A DNA stretch of 64,000 bases from CAZBRS01 sp964494475 (GTDB lineage: Bacteria > Myxococcota_A > UBA9042 > CAZBRS01), in the NCBI GenBank assembly GCA_964494475.1, contig CAZBRS010000019.1, forward strand, positions 1-64,000, in the 5' to 3' direction. Within the stretch, counting starts at the first letter, position 1, and the number at the start of each line of letters is the position of its first letter. A program made the translations under genes and the position numbers. The notes beneath the pieces were generated by a model. The model worked only from the letters and a program-made list of their open reading frames with translations. It did not search any database and was not told the DNA's origin. This document shows, one piece after another, positions 10,541 through 18,582 of the stretch.

Positions 10541-10741
10541 TCACGCCTTCCAGGTCGTGCGGGCCTTGATCAGCTTGATCTCTTGCTTCTTGGGCTCGGC
10601 GTCCCGCTTCTTCTTCTGGTACGCCAGCAGCCCCAGCACCGCGGCCACCACGGGCAACGCGTGGAGGGCCCCTCCGTACGTGGAGGACATCAGCATTCCC
10701 GCGCCCCAGGCGAGGAGGAGGAAGACGCTCAGGCTGCCCAT
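10541..10741 (-). CDS. Small two-helix membrane protein, hypothetical
   Basis: 66 residues from ATG 10741, with GAGGT shortly upstream. Two hydrophobic segments (about 3-19 and 26-41) are separated by a short loop with TYGG. They are followed by a Lys-rich cytoplasmic tail (YQKKKRDAEPKKQ). No family recognised. The gene is convergent with the GH9 gene, three bases away, and downstream of the GH27 gene on the same strand but 235 bp from it, so not clearly one operon. Confidence 0.6.
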   Translation of the reverse strand: MGSLSVFLLLAWGAGMLMSSTYGGALHALPVVAAVLGLLAYQKKKRDAEPKKQEIKLIKARTTWKA

Positions 10742-10976
10742 GGGGGACCTCGAAGCGGAAGGTTGGAGCACGCGTCGGATCCCGGACAGGACGGACAGGC
10801 GCCGCGGGAGGGGCGTCGGGGAGGGAGGTCTGGGCAGCGACGGATCTCGGTTCGCGAAACCGCTCCGGAGTGTCGACGCTCGCCTTCGTCGAGGCGTTGA
10901 ACGTCGGACGATTGAAGTGTGCGCTACGATCGGCGGCAGCACCAGGACATTCGCATCGGGCCGCTCCTGCTCGCTT

Positions 10977-12719
10977 CTACTCGCACACCAGTCGGGCATT
11001 CGCCCAGTCGGCCAGGTCGCCCAAGGTGAGATCTCCGGCCTCGCCGACGCGCAGGTCGAGCTGCTGCACGTCCCGGATCGACACCGCCAGCGACACCGGC
11101 GCCTCGCCCTTGCGGACGACGCCGGTCGACGCCAACTCGCGGCCGTCGCCCCATACGGAGAACACCACGCTGCCCTCGTCGCCGGCGGTGTCGTCGAGGC
11201 CCACGGCGGCCTCGAGGCCGGTGCAGCGCCCCGCCGTGCGGAGCAGCACGCGGCTGCCGGCGGCGACGCCCAGGCCCTTCGGGTGGACCACGCCGCCGAG
11301 GGTGAGCGGCGGCCCGTCGCCGACGGCGCGGCCTCCGTTGGCGCGGTCCTTTTCGATCGGGCCGAGGCCGTTGGCCGCGAAGACCGGGGTCCAGTCGGAC
11401 AGGTCGGAGGTGCCGGGCAGGGGAGGGGGCTCGGTGCCCGTGACGAGGTAGAAGGCCGAAGCGTGGGCCGCCAGGTCGAGCGCAAGACCGCCCTCGACGG
11501 CGCCGAGATCCTCGCCCGTCCACACGTCGCGGACCCGGGCGGGCCCGGGGGCCAGGCCCGCCTGCTCCCAGGTGACCGACACGGTGCGTGCCACCTGGTC
11601 GCGGTTCGCGAGCAGCACGGCGCGGAGCCCGGGGCCCGCGAGCGGCTTCGCCCACGCCTCGCGCTTGCCGGACACGGCCACGCGCACCCCCTGCAGCCCC
11701 AGCGGGTCCTGGTTCACGGCGATCGCGTCGCGGTTCGTGAGGATGGCTCGGGTCTCGTCGGTCATCTCGCGCAGGTCGTTGCCCGCGATCAGGGGCGAGG
11801 CCGTGATGGCCCAGAGCCCCAGGTGCGTGCGCTGTTCGTCGGGGCTCATCCCGAACCGGCCCACCTCGAGCATGTCGGGGTCGTTCCAGTGCCCGGGGCC
11901 GGCGTGGGCCGCGCGGTCGGCGGTGGACTCGAGGTTCACGAGCATGGAGGGCCACACGGCCGCGATGTCGCCGCTGGTGCGCCACAGGTGGCCCGTGGCG
12001 GGTCCCCAGACCCAGGGCTCGTCGACGCCCCAGTTGCAGATGCTGAGCACCATGGGCCGGTCGAGGGTCAGGAGGGCGGCGTGGAACCGCCCGTAGGCCT
12101 CGCGGGGATCGAGGCCGTCGCTGAAGCACCAGTCGACCTTGGTGTAGTCGATGCCCCACTCCGCGTAGGTCTGAAGATCGATGAGCTCGTGGTCGCGGCT
12201 GCCGGGGCGCTCCTGGCAGGTGAGCGTACCGGCGCAGGTGTAGTTGCCGAGCTTCAACCCCAGGCCGTGCACGTAGTCGGCCAGGGCCTTCAGGCCGCTC
12301 GGGAACGCGACCGGGTCGACGACGATGCGCCCCTCGGCGTCGCGGTCGATCTGCCAGCAGTCGTCGAGGTTCACGTAGCGGTAGCCGGCGTCGCGCAGGC
12401 CCGTCGAGACCATGAGCTCGGCGGTCTCGCGGATCAGCCCCTCGTCGATGGCGCAGGCGAAGTGGTTCCAGGTGTTCCAGCCCATGGGGGGCGTGGCCGC
12501 CAGCGTCGTGCAGTCGCAGTCGGCGGGGCACACGGCGCAGAACTCGCCGAACGTGCACGCGCCGTCGCCGCAGGTCGGCGCGAGCGGGACGTCGGCCGGT
12601 GTGTCCGCCGTCGCCTCGTGCGCGGCGTCGGTCTGAGGTGCTCCGTCCTCGGCCTCCGTGGGGCCGGGACTGCAAGCCATCGAGAGCCAGGCCAGGATGA
12701 CGAGCCACGTGGATTTCAT
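10977..12719 (-). CDS. GH27 alpha-galactosidase-like lipoprotein with NPCBM domain
   Basis: 580 residues. Lipobox LSMAC, then a short Asp/Ala linker, then one CGDGACTFGEFC cysteine repeat like those of the GH9 protein. The GH27 barrel begins at ATPPMGWNTWNHF. The nucleophile Asp lies in YTKVDWC and the acid/base Asp in GHWNDPDMLEVG. A C-terminal antiparallel domain follows, and then an NPCBM-type carbohydrate-binding module (from about LSDWTPVFAANG; contains VVHPKGLGV). Likely a surface enzyme removing terminal alpha-galactose from glycans or glycolipids; linkage specificity is inferred from the family only. Divergent from the phosphate operon across a 127-bp promoter region. Confidence 0.93.
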   Translation of the reverse strand: MKSTWLVILAWLSMACSPGPTEAEDGAPQTDAAHEATADTPADVPLAPTCGDGACTFGEFCAVCPADCDCTTLAATPPMGWNTWNHFACAIDEGLIRETAELMVSTGLRDAGYRYVNLDDCWQIDRDAEGRIVVDPVAFPSGLKALADYVHGLGLKLGNYTCAGTLTCQERPGSRDHELIDLQTYAEWGIDYTKVDWCFSDGLDPREAYGRFHAALLTLDRPMVLSICNWGVDEPWVWGPATGHLWRTSGDIAAVWPSMLVNLESTADRAAHAGPGHWNDPDMLEVGRFGMSPDEQRTHLGLWAITASPLIAGNDLREMTDETRAILTNRDAIAVNQDPLGLQGVRVAVSGKREAWAKPLAGPGLRAVLLANRDQVARTVSVTWEQAGLAPGPARVRDVWTGEDLGAVEGGLALDLAAHASAFYLVTGTEPPPLPGTSDLSDWTPVFAANGLGPIEKDRANGGRAVGDGPPLTLGGVVHPKGLGVAAGSRVLLRTAGRCTGLEAAVGLDDTAGDEGSVVFSVWGDGRELASTGVVRKGEAPVSLAVSIRDVQQLDLRVGEAGDLTLGDLADWANARLVCE

Positions 12720-12769
12720 GGTCCCTCCTTCCGCGTTCTCCTACCACGAGCCGACCGCGAAGGCACGCA

Positions 12770-12798
12770 TTGACAAGCCGGGGGCGGCGGACGAGAAT
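12770..12798 (+). promoter_or_regulatory. Candidate sigma70 promoter of the phosphate uptake operon
   Basis: A perfect TTGACA (12770-12775), a 17-bp spacer and GAGAAT (12793-12798), 48 bp before the DUF47 gene start. It is the best -35 element seen in the window. A Pho box was not recognised. Confidence 0.5.
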
Positions 12799-12846
12799 CC
12801 GGCCGCGCGACAGCCTCGTCAGCCGAACCCGACCAGGGAGAACCTC

Positions 12847-13473
12847 ATGTGGTCCAAGCTGATGCCCGCCGAGATTGGATTCTACGACCTGTTCACGCGG
12901 CACGCGCGCACGGTGGCCGAGGGCTCCCGGGTGTTCGTCGAGATCCTCGAGGCCTGGCCCGAGCGCAAGAACGTCGAGCGAGTGTTCGAGCTCGAGCACG
13001 AGTGCGACACGTTCACGCGCATGGCCATCGACCTGCTGCACCACACCTTCATCACGCCCCTCGATCGTGAGGAGATCATCAACCTGGCCTCGACCATGGA
13101 CGACGTCATCGACGGTGTCCAGGTGGCGGCCCGCCGCCTGGTGCTGTTCGAGATCGACACCGTGCCCCCCGCCATGATCGACCTGGCGCGCGTGCTCGAG
13201 CGGGCGACGGTGGTCATGGCCGACATGGTCGCCGTGCTGAAGGACTTCAAGCGCATCGACGAGCAGCGCGAGCGCTTCGAGCGCCTGCACGTGCTCGAGA
13301 ACGAGGGCGACGGCGTCTTCCACGCCGCCCTGGCCGACCTGTTCCGGAATCACTCGGCCGATCCGCTGCGGGTCATGAAGCTGAAAGAAATCTACGAGAC
13401 CATCGAGCGCTGCATCGACCGCTGCGAGGACGTGGGCAACATCGTCGAGGGCATCCTGTTGGAGCACGCCTGA
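12847..13473 (+). CDS. DUF47/PhoU-like phosphate transport regulator
   Basis: 208 residues from ATG 12847, preceded by AGGGAG. All-helical, with the acidic repeats typical of DUF47 (TIGR00153) proteins: FELEHECDTFTR in the first half and LENEGDGVFHAAL in the second, which bind metal clusters in PhoU relatives. DUF47 genes are almost always paired with PiT transporters and are thought to modulate them. Here the stop codon overlaps the transporter ATG by one base (TGATG), indicating translational coupling. Confidence 0.9.
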   Translation: MWSKLMPAEIGFYDLFTRHARTVAEGSRVFVEILEAWPERKNVERVFELEHECDTFTRMAIDLLHHTFITPLDREEIINLASTMDDVIDGVQVAARRLVLFEIDTVPPAMIDLARVLERATVVMADMVAVLKDFKRIDEQRERFERLHVLENEGDGVFHAALADLFRNHSADPLRVMKLKEIYETIERCIDRCEDVGNIVEGILLEHA

Positions 13474-14513
13474 TGGAGTGGCTGCTCGGCAATTGGCTCG
13501 TGTGGGTCACCTTCGTGGTGGCGCTGGGGTTCGACTTCGTCAATGGTTTCCATGACGCGGCCAACTCCATCGCCACGGTCGTGACCACGCGCGTGCTGTC
13601 GCCGAAGTTCGCGGTGGCCTGGGCGGCCTTCTTCAACTTCGTGGCGGCCTTCACCTTCGGCGTGGCCGTGGCCAAGACCGTGGGCAAGGGCGTGGTCGAG
13701 CCCGGGGCCGTCACCGTGCCCGTCATCCTGGCCGGGCTCATCGGCGCCATCACGTGGAACCTGCTCACCTGGTGGTGGGCGCTGCCCTCGTCGTCGTCGC
13801 ACGCCCTCATTGGCGGCTACGCCGGCGCGGCGCTGGCCTTCGGGGGCCCCAAGCTGCTCATCCTGCCGGGCATCCTCAAGGTGGCGGCCTTCATCGTCAT
13901 CGCGCCCGTGGTGGGCATGGCGCTGGGCGTGCTCAACCAGTTGCTGGTGGCCTGGCTCGCGCGGAAGGCCGCGCCGCGTCCGGCCCACAACCTCTTCCGC
14001 AAGCTGCAGCTCCTGTCGGCGGCCGTCTACTCCTTCTCGCACGGCACCAACGACGCCCAGAAGACCGCGGGCATCCTGGTCGCGCTGCTCGTCGTCGCCG
14101 GGGCGGCGCCTTCGTTCGCGTCGGCGCCCGCGTGGCTGCAGATCAAGGCCGACGACGGCATCCCGTTCTGGACCATCCTGATCTGCCACTTCGTGATCGC
14201 CGCCGGCACGTTGGCGGGCGGCTTCCGCATCGTGAAGACCATGGGCTCCAAGCTCACCAAGCTCGACCCCATGCACGGCTTCTGCGCCGAGACCGGCGGC
14301 GGCGTGACCATCCTGGCGGTCTCCGAGCTCGGCATCCCCGTGTCGACCACCCACACCATCACGGGAGCCATCGTGGGCGTGGGCGTCACGGGCGGCGTGC
14401 GCGGCGTGCGCTGGATCATGGCGCGGCGCATCCTGTGGGCCTGGATCTTCACCATCCCGGCGTCGGCCGCCATCGCCGCGCTGACCTACCTGCTCTTCAC
14501 GCCTTTCCTGTGA
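13473..14513 (+). CDS. pit: PiT-family low-affinity inorganic phosphate transporter
   Basis: 346 residues with about ten hydrophobic helices. It contains the duplicated PHO4 signatures: NGFHDAANSIATVV near the N-terminus and the second-half counterpart SHGTNDAQKTAGI. The motifs LPSSSSHALIGGYAG and VSTTHTITGAIVG are the paired PiT loops. It imports phosphate, probably as a metal-phosphate complex with protons or sodium, across the inner membrane. Second gene of the DUF47-pit operon. Confidence 0.95.
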   Translation: MEWLLGNWLVWVTFVVALGFDFVNGFHDAANSIATVVTTRVLSPKFAVAWAAFFNFVAAFTFGVAVAKTVGKGVVEPGAVTVPVILAGLIGAITWNLLTWWWALPSSSSHALIGGYAGAALAFGGPKLLILPGILKVAAFIVIAPVVGMALGVLNQLLVAWLARKAAPRPAHNLFRKLQLLSAAVYSFSHGTNDAQKTAGILVALLVVAGAAPSFASAPAWLQIKADDGIPFWTILICHFVIAAGTLAGGFRIVKTMGSKLTKLDPMHGFCAETGGGVTILAVSELGIPVSTTHTITGAIVGVGVTGGVRGVRWIMARRILWAWIFTIPASAAIAALTYLLFTPFL

Positions 14514-14521
14514 GCGGCACC

Positions 14522-15151
14522 ATGCACCCCTGGACGCACGACGAGCTCGCGATCTTCGACGGCTTCACGCGGCCCGAGCACGTGCAGGCCTTCCTCGACA
14601 CCCTGCGGTACAGCGAAGACCCCATCTACCGCAGCCCGCGCAGCGTGCTCCGCGACCGCAAGGCGCACTGCTTCGACGGCGCGCTCTTCGCGGCTGCTGC
14701 GCTCGAGCGCCTGGGCTTTCCCCCGCGGCTGGTCGATCTGCGCGCCGTGCGCGACGACGACCACGTGCTGGCGGTCTTCCAGGTGGGCGGGCACTGGGGC
14801 GCCGTGGCCAAGTCGAACTTCGTGGGCCTGCGCTGGCGCGAGCCCGTGCACCGCAGCCTGCGCGAGCTGGCCGTGTCGTACCTCGACGCCTTCTTCAACC
14901 TCGACTACGAGCGCAGCCTGCGCGAGTTTTCGCGGCCCGTCGACCTCACGCGCTTCGACGACATCGGTTGGCGCACCCGCGACGACGGCCTCGAGGCCGT
15001 GGCCACCGAGCTCGATCGTGTGCGGCACACCGCGCTGCTCACGCCCGCCATGATCGAGCGGCTGGCGCGGGTCGACGAGCGCACGTACCAGGCCCAACTG
15101 CTGGGCTCGAACGCGGCGGGGCTCTACCAGCCGGGCGGGCACAAGGGATGA
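14522..15151 (+). CDS. Transglutaminase-like (papain-fold) protein
   Basis: 209 residues from ATG 14522. An in-frame GTG at 14510 overlaps the transporter stop (GTGA) and could be the true start. A Cys in KAHCFDGALFAAAAL and a His in DDDHVLAVF form the first two members of a transglutaminase-like triad. The C-terminal half (FFNLDYERSLREF onward) is of unknown function. Cytoplasmic by the lack of a signal. It sits eight bases after pit and overlaps the next gene by 4 nt, so it belongs to this operon, but its link to phosphate is unclear. Confidence 0.7.
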   Translation: MHPWTHDELAIFDGFTRPEHVQAFLDTLRYSEDPIYRSPRSVLRDRKAHCFDGALFAAAALERLGFPPRLVDLRAVRDDDHVLAVFQVGGHWGAVAKSNFVGLRWREPVHRSLRELAVSYLDAFFNLDYERSLREFSRPVDLTRFDDIGWRTRDDGLEAVATELDRVRHTALLTPAMIERLARVDERTYQAQLLGSNAAGLYQPGGHKG

Positions 15152-16040
15152 AGCCCGTGAACCCGGGCGTCACCGACGCCATGCTGGCGGGCATCCTGCA
15201 CAACTCGCCCGTGGCCATCGCGGTGCACGACGCCGACGACCGCATCGTTTACGTGAACCCCTGGTTCCTCCAACTGTACGGCTACGAACCCGACGAGATC
15301 CTGGGCCGGTCGCACGCCGATCTGTTCCTGCCCGAGGCCCGCGGCGACGAGCGCGAGCGCCTGTACAGCTCCATCCGCTCGTTCGGCTTCTGGCGGGGCG
15401 AAGACCTGCGCGTGCGCAAGGACGGCACGACTTTCCCTCGTCCACGAGCATCACCGAGCAGCGCGACGCCGAGGGCAACACGGTGGCTTGGTCCGACGTG
15501 TCGCGCGACATCTCGGGCAGCAAGCGCATGCAGGAGGAGTTGAAGCGCCTCGCCACGACCGACTCCCTGACCGGGGCGTCCAATCGGCGCGTCTTCATGG
15601 AGGCGGGGGCCGAGGAGATCTACCGTGCCCGGCGCTACCGGCGCGTCATGAGCGTGCTCATGCTCGACCTCGACTTCTTCAAGCGCGTCAACGACCACTA
15701 CGGCCACGCGGCGGGCGACGCCGTGCTGGTGGCCCTGGCGGGGGTCTGCCGGCAGGAGTTGCGGGCCTCCGACCTGTTCGCGCGGCTGGGCGGCGAGGAG
15801 TTCGCCGTGCTGATGCCCGAGGCCCCGACGCGGGTGGCGAGCGACGTGGCCACGCGCCTGGCGGTGCGCATGGCGGCCGCCGAGGTGCAGACCGAGAAGG
15901 GGCCGGTGCGGGTCACCGTCAGCGTGGGCGTGGCCACGCTCTGCGAGGCCGACGAGAGCATCGACGATGTCCTGAAGCGGGCCGACGCGGCGCTCTATCG
16001 AGCCAAGGAGGCCGGCCGCAACCGCGTGATGGTCTCCTGA
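15148..16040 (+). pseudogene. PAS-GGDEF diguanylate cyclase broken by a -1 frameshift
   Basis: The frame from ATG 15148 (ATGA overlap with the previous gene) encodes a PAS domain (LAGILHNSPVAIAVHD onward) up to RVRKDGTTFP, then becomes nonsense. The rest of the PAS domain (SITEQRDAEGNTVAWSDVS) and the whole GGDEF domain continue in another frame to 16040. A single missing C in the CCC run at 15435-15437 explains it: with CCCC the two halves fuse cleanly. The GGDEF half looks active, with RLGGEEF and an RxxD inhibitory site (RASD) five residues before it. If real, the gene is inactivated; if an assembly error, this is an intact c-di-GMP synthase in the phosphate operon. Confidence 0.85.
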
Positions 16041-16055
16041 CCCGCGGTCGCGAAC

Positions 16056-17000
16056 CTACCGCTCCGAGTCGCGCAACGACTGGAAGTAGCACCACTTCGC
16101 GAAGCGCGCCCACACGCCGGGGGTCGAGCCCTCGTCGAGCAGGCGCACGGTCACGTCGAGCGACATGCCGCGGCTGCCCACGATGCAGCGTCGGCGCGTG
16201 ACGGGCCCCTCGATCGCCACGGTGACCGCGTGCTCCCGGCCCGGGATGGCCAGGGAGACCTGGGCGGGGCGGGGAGACTCGGGCACGGGTTCGGCGGTCA
16301 AGACCTCGATGGACCCGAGGCCCAACTCGACCACGCGCACGTCGAACAGCGCGCGGTCGATGCGCAACGACGCCTCGAGGCTCACGGGGGCGCGCTCGTT
16401 GCCCACGGTCAGCTCGGCGGTGATCACGCCCCGCGCGTCGGTCGCGGCCTCGGTGGGCGAGATGTGCAGGTGGCCGGGCACGTGGCGCGCCGGCGCCAGG
16501 CGTACGTGCTCGATCGACGGCGCCGCCTCGGAGGGTGACGCGAGCAGCGAGTCCATGGTCTCGCGGTGGCGGCGCGCGGTCTCCTGGATCGGGACGAACG
16601 AGAACAGGCAACGGAAGCGGCCCTCACCGGGCTCGACCTGGCGTTGGGCCGCGGCCGAGCGCACGCCGAACGTGCGCTCGATGAAGGCGGCCAGGTGCTC
16701 GGGGCGCCCGGTCGTCATGGCCCGGGTCCACTCGACCCCAACCCCCTTGCCTGCCCCGCGCTGGCGGCGCACCACCCGCGCGAACAGGAACACGGCCGGG
16801 TCGGTCTTGGTCTCGGGGCCGAAGACCACGCTCACGAGATCGCCCTCGGAGATGCGCTCGACCGCTTCGGTGGCCAGGAAGGCGCCGCCGACGCTGAGGT
16901 CGACCGGGTGCGCCACGAAGCGCGCACCGTTCTCGTAGGCGAAGACCGCCGCGGAGAAGGCGCGTCGGGGAAAGATGCGGCGCTCGGCCTGGCTGCCCAT
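16056..17000 (-). CDS. PilZ-domain protein (c-di-GMP effector)
   Basis: 314 residues. The N-terminal ~110 residues are a PilZ domain: the Arg motif ERRIFPRRAF (RxxxR) and DLSVGGAFL (D/NxSxxG) are the c-di-GMP contacts, both intact. The remaining ~200 residues are beta-rich and unrecognised, perhaps a second degenerate PilZ-like barrel (DVRVVELGLGSIEV, SRGMSLDV). Soluble. It is convergent with the PAS-GGDEF gene, 15 bases apart, which places a c-di-GMP maker and a reader together but on separate transcripts. Confidence 0.85.
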   Translation of the reverse strand: MGSQAERRIFPRRAFSAAVFAYENGARFVAHPVDLSVGGAFLATEAVERISEGDLVSVVFGPETKTDPAVFLFARVVRRQRGAGKGVGVEWTRAMTTGRPEHLAAFIERTFGVRSAAAQRQVEPGEGRFRCLFSFVPIQETARRHRETMDSLLASPSEAAPSIEHVRLAPARHVPGHLHISPTEAATDARGVITAELTVGNERAPVSLEASLRIDRALFDVRVVELGLGSIEVLTAEPVPESPRPAQVSLAIPGREHAVTVAIEGPVTRRRCIVGSRGMSLDVTVRLLDEGSTPGVWARFAKWCYFQSLRDSER

Positions 17001-17048
17001 GGGCTATTCCTCGTTCGTTCGCTGAGTGTAGCTCGACAGAGGGGTGCG

Positions 17049-18572
17049 TCAATCCCGGTTGGCGGAGAGCGCAGGGCCGACCCGGATCTCGTGGACGCCG
17101 CCCGTGACGGGCACGGTGACGCTGAGCACCCCCCGCGTGCGGTCCCAGGACGGCTCGTCGGCGAGCGGACCGCCGTCGAGCATGACGCGGGGGCCTTCGG
17201 GATAGAGGCGCGAGGGCGCCGAGATCTCGGTGGCGCCGCCGATACCCGGCGCGTCGGCGTAGGTGAGCACCAGCTCGCGGGAGCCCGGATCGTACGAGAA
17301 GGCGCTCGGCACGCCGGCCACGCGGCGCGGGTAGGCGCGAATGACGTCGGCCACCATCGGTCGCTCGGCGCCGTCGCACTCCCAGAAGCCCCAGCCTCCG
17401 CAGTCGTAGGCCCACCAGGCCCAACTCGACAGGTTGCGGTCGGCCATCTCCAGCACGTCGGACAGGTAGCGCCGGGCGTTCCCGGTCGAGTGGGCGAAGC
17501 CCCACTCGCCCAGCAGCAGCGGCATGGGCTGGCGGGCGAGCTCGACCTGGCGCTCGCGCTCCCAGTTGGCGACCGCGGGGTCGCCGATCGGCTCGTACGT
17601 TCCGGTGGCCTCGGCCTTCAGCGAGTACAGATGGGGCGCGTAGGCGAGGCGTGGGGCGCCGGGGCGCGGATCGGTCAGGGGGTCCAGGTACGAGGGCATG
17701 CCCAGGCCCGGCGCGCCGTAGCGCGGCTCGACGAAGACCCAGTTGTCGGCGTCGACCGCGCGGATGGCGTCGATCGTGCGCTGGTAGAAGGGCGTGAACT
17801 CCTCGCGGTCGAAGCGGGCGTGCGAGCCGGTGGGGTTCGGCTTGCCCCCGATCAGCTCGACCACGTCGAGGTCCGAGCCCGGGTGCGGCTCGTTCATCAC
17901 GTCGTACCCGAGCACGCCGGGGTGGTCGCGAAAGCGCAGGGCCACGGCCTGCCAGGCCGCCGCGTAGTGGTCTTGCAGATCGGCGTGGTCGCCCCGGTCG
18001 TAGGCCCAGAAGTTGTCGAAGGCGCGCTTGACCGCAGGCTGCAGATAGTTCTCGAACCAGGCGTCCTGAAGCTCGAAGGGCAGGCCGTCGTCGCGGATGG
18101 CCCACGCGGGGGCGCCGTCGCAGCAGAACTTCGTGGCGTACACGTCCTGGTGCATATCGAGCATCACGTGGATGCCACCGGACCACAGCAGGTCGACGCG
18201 CTCCTCGATGCGATCGAGGTAGGCCTGGTCGATCTGGCCGGGCTCGGGCTCGAGGCCGTCCCACAGGATGAGGAAGCGCGCGAAGTTGAAGCCCCAGCCC
18301 TGCAGGCGGGCGACGTCGGTCTCGTCGAGGCGGGCCACGCGCAGCGGGTCGTTCTTGGCCGAGCCCGACACGTTGGCGCCGTGAAAGAAGAGCACGCCGC
18401 CCTGCTCGTCGGTGAGGAAGCGCGCCGACTCGAAGACGGGGACCGCGACCTCGGCCTCGACGGCGTCGGGGGCGTCGTCTGGAAGAGCCTCGGGGTCGGG
18501 GTTGGAGTCCGAGGAGCAGGCCGCCAGGAGCCCCAGAGACAGCAACGCGAAGAGCCGGAGGGGGTGCTTCAT
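17049..18572 (-). CDS. GH5 endoglycoceramidase-like lipoprotein
   Basis: 507 residues, start at ATG 18572 (signal ending LLAAC; an upstream in-frame start would add unlikely sequence). A short Asp/Ala/Glu linker is followed by a GH5 barrel with the endoglycoceramidase pattern: FFHGANVSGSAK, RFLILWDGLEPEPGQ, LDMHQDVY and CDGAPAWA. The acid/base Glu lies in DVMNEPHPG and the nucleophile Glu in LLLGEWGF, so the site appears intact. A beta-sandwich follows at the C-terminus. Endoglycoceramidases release the glycan from glycosphingolipids, leaving ceramide. Last gene of a four-gene operon; 10 nt from the preceding gene. Confidence 0.85.
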   Translation of the reverse strand: MKHPLRLFALLSLGLLAACSSDSNPDPEALPDDAPDAVEAEVAVPVFESARFLTDEQGGVLFFHGANVSGSAKNDPLRVARLDETDVARLQGWGFNFARFLILWDGLEPEPGQIDQAYLDRIEERVDLLWSGGIHVMLDMHQDVYATKFCCDGAPAWAIRDDGLPFELQDAWFENYLQPAVKRAFDNFWAYDRGDHADLQDHYAAAWQAVALRFRDHPGVLGYDVMNEPHPGSDLDVVELIGGKPNPTGSHARFDREEFTPFYQRTIDAIRAVDADNWVFVEPRYGAPGLGMPSYLDPLTDPRPGAPRLAYAPHLYSLKAEATGTYEPIGDPAVANWERERQVELARQPMPLLLGEWGFAHSTGNARRYLSDVLEMADRNLSSWAWWAYDCGGWGFWECDGAERPMVADVIRAYPRRVAGVPSAFSYDPGSRELVLTYADAPGIGGATEISAPSRLYPEGPRVMLDGGPLADEPSWDRTRGVLSVTVPVTGGVHEIRVGPALSANRD

Positions 18573-18582
18573 GCGGTGGATG

